From: Melioribacteraceae bacterium
GTDB taxonomy: Bacteria > Bacteroidota > Ignavibacteria > Ignavibacteriales > Melioribacteraceae
Assembly (NCBI GenBank): GCA_023230485.1
Contig: JALNXG010000016.1
Coordinates: 1 to 57,950 of the forward strand
Direction of reading: 5' to 3'
Length of the DNA stretch: 57,950 bases
The notes beneath the pieces were generated by a model that was not told the origin of the DNA, searched no databases, and saw only the letters and a list, made by a program, of their open reading frames with translations. Positions 17,676-26,818 of the stretch are shown here, piece by piece. The stretch's first letter is position 1; every line of letters begins with the position of its first letter. Position numbers and translations under genes: made by a program.

Positions 17676-19382
17676 ATGAAAAGAGAAATCAAATTAAACA
17701 AAGTGCCTAATATTATTTCAGTTCAGGATATGGTACTTAATTCAGCTCGTGAATTTGGGTCAAAGCATGCTGTGGAAGATCTTAATAATACTCCGATTAA
17801 TCGTCTGACTTTTTCAGAGCTTAAACATAATATCCTGAAATTTGGAAATGCATTAAAAAAAATAGGCGTTAAAGAGAGAACTCATATTGCTTTAATTGGT
17901 GAGAATAGAGTTCAATGGTCTTTGACTTTTCTTACAAGTATGTGTTTCAATTATGTAATAGTACCAATCGATAAGAATTTAACTCAAAACGAAATCATTA
18001 ATATTATTCACGAATCTGATTCTGAAGTTATAGTTTTTTCGGGTGCTTTCTCAAGTATGATAAGTGAATCTAAAGGGTCGTTGAAAAAGCTGAAGCATTT
18101 AATTTGCATGGATGAAACTTTCGAAGATAAGTCGTTTCTTAATATGGTTGAAATGATGAGAAAAGCAGATGCGGCTTATGAAACCGATTTACCAAAAATT
18201 AATCCGGATGATTTAGCGGAGATTATTTTTACTTCCGGTTCTTTAGGCAGAGCAAAAGGTGTAATGCTTACTCAAAAGAATCTCGCTTCTAATTTAGTCG
18301 ATATGGTTAGTATGCTTTTAATTGATTCCAATGATCGTTTCCTCTCTGTATTACCAATTCATCACACATATGAATGCACATGCGGAATGTTATGCCCATT
18401 ATATCGCGGTGCTTCTATTTATTATGCACGTTCATTAAAAACCGTAGTTGATGATATTCAAAAAGTAAAGGCAACAATTCTACTTGGTGTTCCTTTATTG
18501 TTTGAAAAGATGTTTAAACGTATTGTAAAATCAATTAATGAAGATAAAGTAAAATCTAAAATTGTACCACCGTTGGTAAAATTAACAAATGTATTTTCTC
18601 AATTAGGAATGAAAGATGTAAAGAAAAAAGTATTCTCTGAATTACATGAAAAGTTTGGTGGAAGTGTAAGAATGTTTATCGCCGGTGGTGCTGCACCTGA
18701 TCCATTAGTAGCTAAAGGACTTCGTGAGTTTGGTTTTAATTTTATCCAAGGATATGGATTAACCGAAACTTCTCCGATAGTAGCATTAAATCAATTGAAT
18801 AACTTTAAGGATAATGCGGCTGGAATACCTCTTACCAGAGTTGAAGTCAAGATTCACAATCCCGGAGAAAATGGTTCAGGCGAGATTTGGGTAAAGGGTC
18901 CGAGTGTTATGCCGGGTTATTACAAAAATGATAAATTAACATCAGAAGCATTTGAAGATGGTTGGTTTAAAACAGGCGATATCGGATTTATAGATGAAGA
19001 CTCTTTTCTTCATATAAATGGAAGAAAGAAGAATGTGATCATTTCCAAGAGCGGGAAAAATGTTTTTCCTGAAGAAATTGAAGATTTATTAAATCGTAGT
19101 CCTTATATATTAGAATCGATGGTTTTTGGGCAAGATGATGAGAAACAAGGAGAAATAATTGCAGTGCAAATAGTAGCTGATGCCGAAGCATTTATCGAAT
19201 TAGCCGGAAGGCTGAATGTTCCAATTACAAAGGATCTTATTGAATCAAAAATTAATGAAGAGATCATTAAAGTTAATGGTCAGCTTGCTGCACATAAGCA
19301 AATTAAAAAAATAGATGTTCGTGAGCAGGAATTTGAAAAAACAACTACTCAGAAAATTAAAAGATATTTAGTTACTACTTAG
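17676..19382 (+). CDS. AMP-binding acyl-CoA synthetase
   Basis: 568 residues from the ATG at 17676 (an in-frame GTG at 17667 is possible). ANL-superfamily motifs: IIFTSGSLGRAKGVMLTQKN (P-loop-like, with Ser-Leu instead of the usual Gly-Thr), SVLPIHHTYECTCG, FIQGYGLTETSPIVALN, GWFKTGDIGFIDEDSFLHIN and GRKKNVIISKSGKNVFPEEI, and a final catalytic Lys region TTTQKIKRYL. It activates a fatty acid to acyl-CoA through an acyl-adenylate. Chain length cannot be read from sequence. A second, clearly different member lies at 27536-29356. Confidence 0.9.
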   Translation: MKREIKLNKVPNIISVQDMVLNSAREFGSKHAVEDLNNTPINRLTFSELKHNILKFGNALKKIGVKERTHIALIGENRVQWSLTFLTSMCFNYVIVPIDKNLTQNEIINIIHESDSEVIVFSGAFSSMISESKGSLKKLKHLICMDETFEDKSFLNMVEMMRKADAAYETDLPKINPDDLAEIIFTSGSLGRAKGVMLTQKNLASNLVDMVSMLLIDSNDRFLSVLPIHHTYECTCGMLCPLYRGASIYYARSLKTVVDDIQKVKATILLGVPLLFEKMFKRIVKSINEDKVKSKIVPPLVKLTNVFSQLGMKDVKKKVFSELHEKFGGSVRMFIAGGAAPDPLVAKGLREFGFNFIQGYGLTETSPIVALNQLNNFKDNAAGIPLTRVEVKIHNPGENGSGEIWVKGPSVMPGYYKNDKLTSEAFEDGWFKTGDIGFIDEDSFLHINGRKKNVIISKSGKNVFPEEIEDLLNRSPYILESMVFGQDDEKQGEIIAVQIVADAEAFIELAGRLNVPITKDLIESKINEEIIKVNGQLAAHKQIKKIDVREQEFEKTTTQKIKRYLVTT

Positions 19383-19391
19383 AAAATTATT

Positions 19392-20384
19392 ATGTCAATC
19401 ATAATCTTATTAATTGCAATAATCGTTCTTCTTCTTTTTATTCCCAGAATTGGGTTTATGAAAAAGTATAGAAAAGGTGACTCAAAGGGAGATAGAATAA
19501 TAGTTGAAGATGCACTTAAGCACTTATATGATTTTGAATCTAAAAAGATTGACGCAACGCAAGATAGTGTTGCAGGAAATCTTCAGATTAAAAGGGGCTA
19601 TAGTGCTTCTCTCATTGAGAGACTTCTTCAATTAAATTTAATCACTAAAGTTCACGAAAAAATATCCCTTACAGAAAAGGGAAGAAATTATGCATTAAAA
19701 GTAATTCGTATTCACCGTCTCTATGAGCGTTATCTTGCTGAAAAAACAAGTGTTCACGAAAATGATTGGCATAAAGAAGCAGAAAAACGCGAGCATGATT
19801 TTGATGATGAAGATATACATAAGCTGGCAGCTTCTTTGGGCAATCCTTTTTTAGATCCACATGGTGACCCTATCCCTGATGCTTCAGGTAAGATGCTTAT
19901 AAAAGAAGGAATAGTTTTAAGCGAAGCAGTCGTTGGTAAGGTATATGAAATCACTCATATCGAAGATGAACCAAAAGAAACTTATGCACAGATTATTGCT
20001 CAAAAATTATTTCACGGAGCTAAACTAAAGATTCTTGAAAAAGATGATCTTAGGATAAGCTTTGAATCGGATAATAATGAATCGATACTCGCTCCTGTGC
20101 TTGCATCAAATATAACTGTAATGGCAAGAGAGGATGAGGCGGGAGAATTTGGTGTTAATCGACTTCTCTCTTGTCTTAATCAAGGCGAATCTTCACGTAT
20201 TAAAGAGATATCTAAAGCGATTAGAGGTTTGCAGAGAAGAAGACTTTTGGATTTTGGATTTGTTCCGGGTACGGAAATTAAAGCCAACCTTGTTGGTCTT
20301 GGAGGCGATCCGGTAGCGTATGAAGTAAGAGGCACTGTTGTAGCTCTAAGAAAAAATATTTCACAACATATTTATATTGAATAA
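19392..20384 (+). CDS. membrane-anchored DtxR-type regulator fused to FeoA domains
   Basis: 330 residues. Residues 3-20 (IIILLIAIIVLLLFIPRI) form a single transmembrane helix. Residues about 33-105 are a DtxR/MntR winged helix (RGYSASLIERLLQLNLITKV). Residues about 108-165 are the metal-binding and dimerisation helices (HKEAEKREH, LGNPFLDPHGDPIP). Two FeoA/SH3-like domains follow (about 174-245 and 257-328; RRRLLDFGFVPGTEIKANLV is typical FeoA). It sits directly before the FeoB genes, so it may sense iron and regulate or gate FeoB at the membrane. DNA binding by the anchored winged helix is unproven; it may be a structural FeoA carrier. Confidence 0.85.
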   Translation: MSIIILLIAIIVLLLFIPRIGFMKKYRKGDSKGDRIIVEDALKHLYDFESKKIDATQDSVAGNLQIKRGYSASLIERLLQLNLITKVHEKISLTEKGRNYALKVIRIHRLYERYLAEKTSVHENDWHKEAEKREHDFDDEDIHKLAASLGNPFLDPHGDPIPDASGKMLIKEGIVLSEAVVGKVYEITHIEDEPKETYAQIIAQKLFHGAKLKILEKDDLRISFESDNNESILAPVLASNITVMAREDEAGEFGVNRLLSCLNQGESSRIKEISKAIRGLQRRRLLDFGFVPGTEIKANLVGLGGDPVAYEVRGTVVALRKNISQHIYIE

Positions 20385-20386
20385 AA

Positions 20387-21166
20387 ATGACACAAGAATT
20401 AAATAACTGTGCAAACTGTCCTGCAGCTCATAATGCGAGCAATTTAGTTAAGTTAGGAATTGATCTTAACGATACAGATTATGTAGTTGCCTTGGCAGGT
20501 AATCCTAATACAGGAAAGAGTACAGTTTTTAATGCGCTCACCGGATTAAGGCAGCATACAGGTAACTGGCCCGGTAAGACAGTAGCCCGTGCTGAAGGTG
20601 GGTTTAAGTATGGAGAGAATCGTTATAAAATAGTTGATTTACCGGGGACATATTCTCTTCTTTCTACTAGTACCGATGAAGAGATTGCGCGCGATTTTAT
20701 TCTATTCGGGCAACCGGATGTTACAGTAATTGTAGCAGATGCAACTCGACTTGAAAGAAATCTCAATTTAGTTTTACAGGTACTTGAAATAACTGATAGG
20801 GCTGTACTTTGTGTAAATCTAATTGATGAAGCTGCTCGACATAAAATTACAGTTGATGAAAGAAAACTTTCAAAGGAATTAGGTATCCCAGTTATTCTTG
20901 CTGCTGCAAGACAGAACCAAGGGATCCCGGAGTTATTAAAATATATTGATGAAGTAGCAACCGGGAGATATATTTGTAAGCCTAGAAGAATGTCAAATGA
21001 AATCAGCGGCGTTTCTCATGCAATTAAGGAATTACAAAATAGAATAAATGCAGAATATCCTGATTTACCAAATTCAAGATGGATAGCACTTCGCTTACTC
21101 GAAGGAGACCAACGTATCATTGATGCACTCAAATCGGGTGAATTAGGAAACCTTAAAAAAAATTAA
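20387..21166 (+). CDS. feoB: ferrous iron transporter FeoB, N-terminal GTPase part
   Basis: 259 residues. A Cys-rich start (CANCPAAH) leads to the G domain: G1 GNPNTGKST (38-46), G2 Thr65 in WPGKTVARAEGG, G3 DLPGTYSL (84-91), G4 NLID (144-147), and a G5-like LAAARQNQGI. Then comes the beginning of the GDI helical region, ending SRWIALRLLEGDQ. It lacks all membrane helices. The stop TAA (21164-21166) is followed by one codon and then the ATG of the membrane part in the same frame. The pair together would make a normal-length FeoB. It begins 2 nt after the DtxR-FeoA gene. Confidence 0.95.
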   Translation: MTQELNNCANCPAAHNASNLVKLGIDLNDTDYVVALAGNPNTGKSTVFNALTGLRQHTGNWPGKTVARAEGGFKYGENRYKIVDLPGTYSLLSTSTDEEIARDFILFGQPDVTVIVADATRLERNLNLVLQVLEITDRAVLCVNLIDEAARHKITVDERKLSKELGIPVILAAARQNQGIPELLKYIDEVATGRYICKPRRMSNEISGVSHAIKELQNRINAEYPDLPNSRWIALRLLEGDQRIIDALKSGELGNLKKN

Positions 21167-21169
21167 TCT

Positions 21170-22582
21170 ATGAATAAAAAAGAAGAGATACTTGATTTAG
21201 CAAATAAATACAGATGGGAAATTGGTGAAAATTTTCACGATGCCATTATTGAATCGATCTATAAAGAAGCAAATGAAATCTCATCTGTGGCAGTTTCTAA
21301 AGATACTGAAAAACCTAAGTTTGATTGGGATAGAACATTAGACCGTTTAGTTACAAGCAGAACATTTGGGCTCCCATTAATGTTAGTAATGCTTGCTGTT
21401 GTTTTCTGGATTACTATTCAAGGGGCAAATATTCCTTCAGGTCTATTAGCAAACGTTCTAGTTGATTATATGCACCCGCTAATTCGATATGCTTTTATAA
21501 ATCTTTCAATACCGATGTGGATCACCGGATTAATCGTTGATGGAGCATATCTTGCAATGGCTTGGGTAATAGCAGTGATGCTTCCGCCTATGGCAATATT
21601 TTTCCCGATGTTTACATTGCTTGAAGATTTTGGTTATCTGCCAAGAGTAGCATTTAATCTTGATAATATTTATAGACGAGTTGGTGCTCATGGTAAACAA
21701 GCTTTAACTATGAGTATGGGCTTTGGATGTAATGCAGCAGGAATAATTGCAACAAGAATTATAGATAGTCCGCGTGAACGTCTGATTGCTATAATCACAA
21801 ATAATTTTTCTTTGTGCAATGGCAGATGGCCAACTCAAATACTAATTGCTACCATATTTATTGGTGGCGCAGTTCCGGCATATTTAGCAGGGATTGTATC
21901 GGCTGCCGCAGTTGTATTTATTGCTGTTCTTGGAATATTTTTTAGTTTAGTCGTTTCTTGGGGATTATCAAAAACTGTTCTTAAAGGAGAAGCTTCATCA
22001 TTTACATTAGAACTACCTCCATACAGACCTCCACGCTTTTTGCAAACTTTATATACTTCACTTATTGATAGAACATTATTTGTTCTTTGGCGTGCCGTTG
22101 TTTTTGCAGTTCCTGCAGGTATTGTAATTTGGTTGGTTGCTAATATTACTTATGATGGAATTAGTATTGCAGAATATTTTATTAATTGGACAGATCCTTT
22201 TGCTTTATTTCTCGGTTTGAACGGTGTCATTATTTTGGCATACGTAATTGCAATACCAGCCAATGAAATTGTAATACCGACTGTATTAATGCTTACGGTA
22301 TTGGTATCGGGCATGACCGGTGGGTCAGGTGCCGGAGTTATGTTTGAACTTGAATCTGTCAACGACACAGCTATGATTTTACATAACGGTGGATGGAGTT
22401 TATTAACCGGTATTAACTTAATGCTTTTTAGTCTATTGCATAATCCATGTTCTACAACTATCTATACAATTTACAAAGAAACAAAAAGCATCAAGTGGAC
22501 TCTTATTTCTACTTTATTGCCGGTAGCAATGGGAATAATAATTTGTTTAATAACCGCACAGATTTACTGGTTAATTTTTTAA
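21170..22582 (+). CDS. feoB: ferrous iron transporter FeoB, membrane permease part
   Basis: 470 residues. The first 55 or so are the remaining helices of the GDI domain (KEEILDLANKYRWEIGENF), then about eight to ten membrane helices with the two Gate motifs: GFGCNAAGIIATRIIDSPRE and, later, GTG-like LHNPCSTTIYTIYKE. Where most FeoB proteins have a Ser/Cys-Ala-Arg-Leu-Pro stretch, this one reads SLCNGRWPTQI. It moves Fe(II) across the inner membrane with the GTPase part. The start has no good Shine-Dalgarno sequence, so translation probably depends on the gene in front. The stop abuts the ppk1 stop on the other strand. Confidence 0.94.
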   Translation: MNKKEEILDLANKYRWEIGENFHDAIIESIYKEANEISSVAVSKDTEKPKFDWDRTLDRLVTSRTFGLPLMLVMLAVVFWITIQGANIPSGLLANVLVDYMHPLIRYAFINLSIPMWITGLIVDGAYLAMAWVIAVMLPPMAIFFPMFTLLEDFGYLPRVAFNLDNIYRRVGAHGKQALTMSMGFGCNAAGIIATRIIDSPRERLIAIITNNFSLCNGRWPTQILIATIFIGGAVPAYLAGIVSAAAVVFIAVLGIFFSLVVSWGLSKTVLKGEASSFTLELPPYRPPRFLQTLYTSLIDRTLFVLWRAVVFAVPAGIVIWLVANITYDGISIAEYFINWTDPFALFLGLNGVIILAYVIAIPANEIVIPTVLMLTVLVSGMTGGSGAGVMFELESVNDTAMILHNGGWSLLTGINLMLFSLLHNPCSTTIYTIYKETKSIKWTLISTLLPVAMGIIICLITAQIYWLIF

Positions 22583-24709
22583 TTATTTTTTCCCACGCTT
22601 TGGATTCTTTTTAAGAGTTGTGATACTGTTTTCCATTAGCCATTCTTGGTAATTGAAATGCTTCTCGTTACATACCCTTATATTACTAACATATTTCCCG
22701 GTTGGAAGTAATACTCTTGATTTTGTTGTATCATGTAAAGCGGGAATCAATATTTTTTCGATTACTGCTTTTTTAAGACGCTTATCACTAATAGGGAAAA
22801 TAGTTTCCACTCTGCGGTCTAAATTCCTTTGCATCATATCGGCACTACCGGAATAAACCTCTTCTTTACCGTTATTCAAAAAATAGTATGCTCGGCTATG
22901 TTCTAAAAATCTTCCTACAATACTAACTACTCTAATGTTATCACTTAATCCAGGGACTTGTGGAATTAAACAGCAGATACCTCTAATTATCAAATCAATT
23001 TTTACATCTCTTTTTGATGCTTCATATAATGCGGCTATAATTGTTGGATCGACTAAGGAATTCATTTTAAAAATAATTCTACCTTCGCCACCAAGCTTAA
23101 CGTTTTCTATTTCCCTTTGGATTAGTTGAAGCATCTGATTTCTCATATTCAATGGTGCAACAAAAAGTTTTCTATAATCTTTTTGATCTGAATATCCAGT
23201 AAGAAAATTAAATACTTCAGAAACATCAGCGCACACTTCTTCATCGCAGGTAAATATTCCAATATCGGTATATAGCTTAGCAGTGGAAATATTATAATTA
23301 CCTGTGCTCAAATGAACATAACGTTTAACGCCTTCCACTTCTTTTCTTACCACTAAAGTCATTTTAGCATGAGTCTTAAGACCCAATAATCCATAAACGA
23401 CATGAACGCCGGCTTTTTCTAATTCTCTTGCCCAATAAATATTATTCTCTTCATCAAAACGAGCTTTTAATTCTACTAAAACAGCTACTTGTTTTTTCCT
23501 TTCGGCGGCTTCAATAAGATATTTTATAATTGGAGAATTATTGCCTACGCGATAAAGTGTTTGTTTTATAGCAAGTACTTCAGGGTCTCGTGCTGCTTGT
23601 TTTATAAAATCAATTACAGGACTAAATGAATCATAAGGATGATGGAGCAAAACATCATTTTTCTTTATGATCGAAAAATAATTTTCTTCCTCTTCAAATA
23701 TAGGATTCACAATTGGGTGAAAAGGTTTCTCTTTTAACTGAGGTATCGGTAGATCATTTAAAAGCATTACATCGCTTAGTCCCAAATTTCCATCAATAAT
23801 GTGAACATCTTCACGAGTAATCTGGAGGTTTTCTACTAATGTATCGATCATAAAATCGGGCATATTGATTTCAACTTCGAGACGAACAACTAAACCGAAT
23901 TTTCGTTGTTTTATATTCTCTTCAATAAGTTCTAATAAGTCATCTGCTTCATCTTCTTGTATCTCGAGGTCTGTATCGCGTGTAATCCTAAAACGATATG
24001 CCTCAACTATTTCAAGACCTGGAAATAATTTTGGAAGATTAAATTTTATTAAATCACCAATCCAAATAAAATTCATATCGGCTTTCCCGTTTTTGGGATT
24101 TGATTTTACAATATCATTTACTCTCAAAAGTCGTGGTAAAATACTTGGTACTTTTACTCTTGCGAAATGCTTATCTCCATTTTGTTTTTGTACTAATATT
24201 GCAAAACTAAGACTTAAATTAGATACGTAAGGGAATGGTCTTCCTGGATCAAATGCTAAGGGTGTGAGTACAGGATATATCTCTCTTGCAAAATAATTAT
24301 TTAATTCTTCTCTCTCGTTTTCTTCTAATTCTTCTAATTGTTTTATATAAATGTTGTTTTTTCCTAATTCAGGAATAATATCATTAGCCCAATACTTATG
24401 AATTTTATCAATCATCGGTCGGACACTTTTTTCGACAAGATTCAATTGTTCAATTGGTGTAAGTCCATCGATAGTAGAATCGAAAACTTTAGCACCAATT
24501 TGTTCCTTAAGTCCGGAAACGCGAATCATATAAAATTCATCAAGATTAGAAAAAAAGATCGAGATGAATTTTATTCTATCGAGCAATGGTAAATCTGGAT
24601 TTAATGCTTCTTCGAGCACTCTTCTATTAAATTCAATCCAACTTAGATCACGGTTTATAAAATTTTCCGGTCTAAAATATTTTTGTAGATATTCTTTATT
24701 TAGCCACAT
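22583..24709 (-). CDS. ppk1: polyphosphate kinase 1
   Basis: 708 residues, standard PPK1 size. It makes polyphosphate reversibly from ATP. The N-terminal signature FINRDLSWIEFNRRVLEEAL begins at about residue 17. The ATP/Mg region is HHPYDSFSPVIDFIKQAARD. The autophosphorylated His is in LKTHAKMTLVVRKE and the second phospholipase-D-like His in LEHSRAYYFLNNGKEE. MQRNLDRRVETIFPI near the C-terminus is also conserved. It converges end to end with feoB without any spacer and lies 9 nt downstream of the dCMP deaminase gene on the same strand. Confidence 0.97.
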   Translation of the reverse strand: MWLNKEYLQKYFRPENFINRDLSWIEFNRRVLEEALNPDLPLLDRIKFISIFFSNLDEFYMIRVSGLKEQIGAKVFDSTIDGLTPIEQLNLVEKSVRPMIDKIHKYWANDIIPELGKNNIYIKQLEELEENEREELNNYFAREIYPVLTPLAFDPGRPFPYVSNLSLSFAILVQKQNGDKHFARVKVPSILPRLLRVNDIVKSNPKNGKADMNFIWIGDLIKFNLPKLFPGLEIVEAYRFRITRDTDLEIQEDEADDLLELIEENIKQRKFGLVVRLEVEINMPDFMIDTLVENLQITREDVHIIDGNLGLSDVMLLNDLPIPQLKEKPFHPIVNPIFEEEENYFSIIKKNDVLLHHPYDSFSPVIDFIKQAARDPEVLAIKQTLYRVGNNSPIIKYLIEAAERKKQVAVLVELKARFDEENNIYWARELEKAGVHVVYGLLGLKTHAKMTLVVRKEVEGVKRYVHLSTGNYNISTAKLYTDIGIFTCDEEVCADVSEVFNFLTGYSDQKDYRKLFVAPLNMRNQMLQLIQREIENVKLGGEGRIIFKMNSLVDPTIIAALYEASKRDVKIDLIIRGICCLIPQVPGLSDNIRVVSIVGRFLEHSRAYYFLNNGKEEVYSGSADMMQRNLDRRVETIFPISDKRLKKAVIEKILIPALHDTTKSRVLLPTGKYVSNIRVCNEKHFNYQEWLMENSITTLKKNPKRGKK

Positions 24710-24718
24710 AGTAAATTC

Positions 24719-25219
24719 TTATTTAGTCTGATTAATTTTTTTTGCTGAAGTAAAGCTATCTAAATCATAATCGATATCGGAACTTGGTTTTTCTATTCTT
24801 CTTATAGGCACTTTAGCTACACTAAAAAAATGTTCTGCTAAAGTATCGTGGTAATCAGAGAATATAATTACTTCCTTAATCCCTGCAGCTATTAATGCTT
24901 TAGAACAGTTAGTACATGGCATATTAGTTACATAGGCAGTTGCACCTGCCGTGCTAATTCCATGAGAAGAACATTGTAAAATTGCATTCATCTCAGCATG
25001 TATAGTTCTTACACAATGGTTATCCACTACCATACATCCAATATCTTCGCAGTGTTCATCGCCCGGTATAGAACCATTATATCCTGTCGAAAGAATTTGC
25101 TTATCTTTAACTAACACACAGCCACAGTGCATTCTTGGACAAGTTGCCCGTTCTGAAACTAACATTGCTACTTTAAGGAAGTATTCATCCCATGTAGGTC
25201 GTTTTGTATTTCTCGACAT
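24719..25219 (-). CDS. deoxycytidylate deaminase family protein
   Basis: 166 residues. Zinc-dependent deaminase motifs: H74-A-E76 (TIHAEMNAI) and P-C102-x-x-C105 (MPCTNC). The ComEB/dCMP-deaminase features are SERATCPRMHCGCVLVKDK near the start, the allosteric/zinc insert GYNGSIPGDEHCEDIGC and VDNHCVRTIHAE. It deaminates dCMP to dUMP for dTTP synthesis. It precedes ppk1 in what looks like a two-gene transcript. Confidence 0.93.
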   Translation of the reverse strand: MSRNTKRPTWDEYFLKVAMLVSERATCPRMHCGCVLVKDKQILSTGYNGSIPGDEHCEDIGCMVVDNHCVRTIHAEMNAILQCSSHGISTAGATAYVTNMPCTNCSKALIAAGIKEVIIFSDYHDTLAEHFFSVAKVPIRRIEKPSSDIDYDLDSFTSAKKINQTK

Positions 25220-25250
25220 TTTTTCTCATTTTATAAAAGTAAATCAATAA

Positions 25251-25258
25251 CAAAGATA
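25251..25258 (-). promoter_or_regulatory. predicted -7 element for dCMP deaminase-ppk1
   Basis: The minus strand reads TATCTTTG here, a full match to TAnnTTTG, about 31 bases before the ATG. No clear TTG sits 20 nt upstream, so the promoter call is weak. Confidence 0.3.
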
Positions 25259-25289
25259 ACTTTTTTGTTTTTCATTTTCATTATAATTA

Positions 25290-25320
25290 TTGAATTTCAG
25301 ATTTCCATAGTGTAATTTTA
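25290..25320 (+). promoter_or_regulatory. predicted promoter of fumC
   Basis: TTG (25290-25292), 20 nt, then TAATTTTA (25313-25320), one base from TAnnTTTG. The leader to the fumC ATG at 25349 would be about 25 nt and carries GGGAG. Confidence 0.45.
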
Positions 25321-25348
25321 ACCGTTAATCAAAATTGGGAGTGGTAAA

Positions 25349-26728
25349 ATGGATTATAGAATAGAAACTGATTCTATGGGCGAAATCAAAGTCGCATCTG
25401 ATATGTATTATGGAGCTCAGACAGCTAGAAGTTTAATGAATTTTAAGATTGGAGGAAATTGTTTCCCACGAGAAATGATAAGAGCTTTGGGGATCTTAAA
25501 AAAAGCTGCCGCACTAACTAATAATGAATTAGGAACTTTAAGTAAAGAAAAAGTTGACTTAATTGTTCAAGCTGCCGATGAAGTAATTTCAGGAAAATTA
25601 GACGAACATTTTCCACTTGTAGTTTGGCAGACCGGTAGTGGTACGCAAACTAATATGAATACTAATGAGGTTATTTCAAATCGTGCGATTGAAATATCGG
25701 GAGGAGTAATAGGAAGTAAAAAACCGATTCACCCAAATGATGATGTTAATAAAGCTCAATCCTCAAATGATACGTTTCCTACTGCGATGCATATAGCAGC
25801 AGTTGAAGAAATTCATAGAAGATTAATTCCAATGGTTACAAAACTTCGTAATGCACTTGCTGTAAAATCAGAAGAATTTATGGGCATTATTAAAATTGGA
25901 AGAACTCACCTCATGGATGCTGTGCCACTTACACTCGGTCAGGAATTTTCAGGTTATGTACAACAATTAACAAATGGACTTGATAGAATAAATAAATCAT
26001 TGCCATATTTATATGAATTGGCACTCGGTGGTACAGCAGTAGGAACTGGATTGAATACTCATCCAAAATTTGCTGAGCTTTCGGCAAAAAAAATAGCCGA
26101 GATCACAGGACTTAATTTCATATCTGCTCCGAATAAATTTGAAGCACTAGCGGCTCATGATGCCTTAGTTGAACTTCATGGAGTGCTAAAAACTCTTGCA
26201 GCTTCTTTAATGAAAATTGCAAATGATGTTCGTTGGTTAGGTTCAGGACCTAGATGCGGAATAGGTGAATTAATGTTACCCGAGAATGAACCCGGCAGTT
26301 CTATTATGCCCGGAAAAGTGAATCCTACTCAATCCGAAGCATTGACGATGGTATGTGCTCAAGTTTTTGGAAATGATGTGGCTGTTAATTTCGGCGGAGC
26401 AATGGGTAATTTTGAACTAAACGTCTTTAAGCCGGTAATTATTTTTAACGTACTTAATTCAATAAGATTAATTTCCGATGCTTGCGAAAGTTTTACAGAT
26501 CATTGTGTTGTGGGAATTGAAGCAAATAATTCTGTTATTAAAAATCATTTAAAAAACTCATTAATGTTAGTTACTGCTCTTAATCCTGTTATTGGTTATG
26601 ATAATGCGGCAAAAGTGGCTAAAAAAGCTCATGCAGAAAATAAAACTCTTGAAGAAGCTGCGGTCGAATTAGGTCTTCTTACAAGTGAAAAATTTAATGA
26701 AGTCGTAAGACCGGAAAATATGATTTAA
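25349..26728 (+). CDS. fumC: fumarate hydratase, class II
   Basis: 459 residues. It interconverts fumarate and malate in the TCA cycle without an Fe-S cluster. Signatures: GEIKVASDMYYGAQTARSLM, WQTGSGTQTNMNTNEVISNR, HPNDDVNKAQSSNDTFPTAM, KIGRTHLMDAVPLTLGQEFS and the flexible active-site loop GSSIMPGKVNPTQSE. The gene is monocistronic: its own promoter-like sequence lies upstream and a strong hairpin terminator follows. The fused 2-oxoglutarate dehydrogenase elsewhere in the window belongs to the same cycle. Confidence 0.97.
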   Translation: MDYRIETDSMGEIKVASDMYYGAQTARSLMNFKIGGNCFPREMIRALGILKKAAALTNNELGTLSKEKVDLIVQAADEVISGKLDEHFPLVVWQTGSGTQTNMNTNEVISNRAIEISGGVIGSKKPIHPNDDVNKAQSSNDTFPTAMHIAAVEEIHRRLIPMVTKLRNALAVKSEEFMGIIKIGRTHLMDAVPLTLGQEFSGYVQQLTNGLDRINKSLPYLYELALGGTAVGTGLNTHPKFAELSAKKIAEITGLNFISAPNKFEALAAHDALVELHGVLKTLAASLMKIANDVRWLGSGPRCGIGELMLPENEPGSSIMPGKVNPTQSEALTMVCAQVFGNDVAVNFGGAMGNFELNVFKPVIIFNVLNSIRLISDACESFTDHCVVGIEANNSVIKNHLKNSLMLVTALNPVIGYDNAAKVAKKAHAENKTLEEAAVELGLLTSEKFNEVVRPENMI

Positions 26729-26789
26729 AGAAATCGATTTCTCTTGTTCCGTCATAAAATAAGTTGATGGTTTTTAAGTTGTTAAAATG

Positions 26790-26818
26790 AGCAGTAAGGA
26801 TATCCTTACTGCTTTTTT
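26790..26818. terminator. intrinsic terminator after fumC
   Basis: A perfect 24-base palindrome (26790-26813, arms AGCAGTAAGGAT and ATCCTTACTGCT) is followed by a run of six T. It lies between the convergent fumC and DedA-like genes and ends one base into the latter's stop. On the minus strand the T run is poor. Confidence 0.85.

Noticed and set aside
20387..22582. Frameshift as the cause of the FeoB split
   Set aside because: Both parts are in the same frame, so a single stop, not an indel, separates them.
23865..24230. 121-codon frame opposite ppk1
   Set aside because: Ser/Phe-rich shadow of a well-conserved PPK1 segment.
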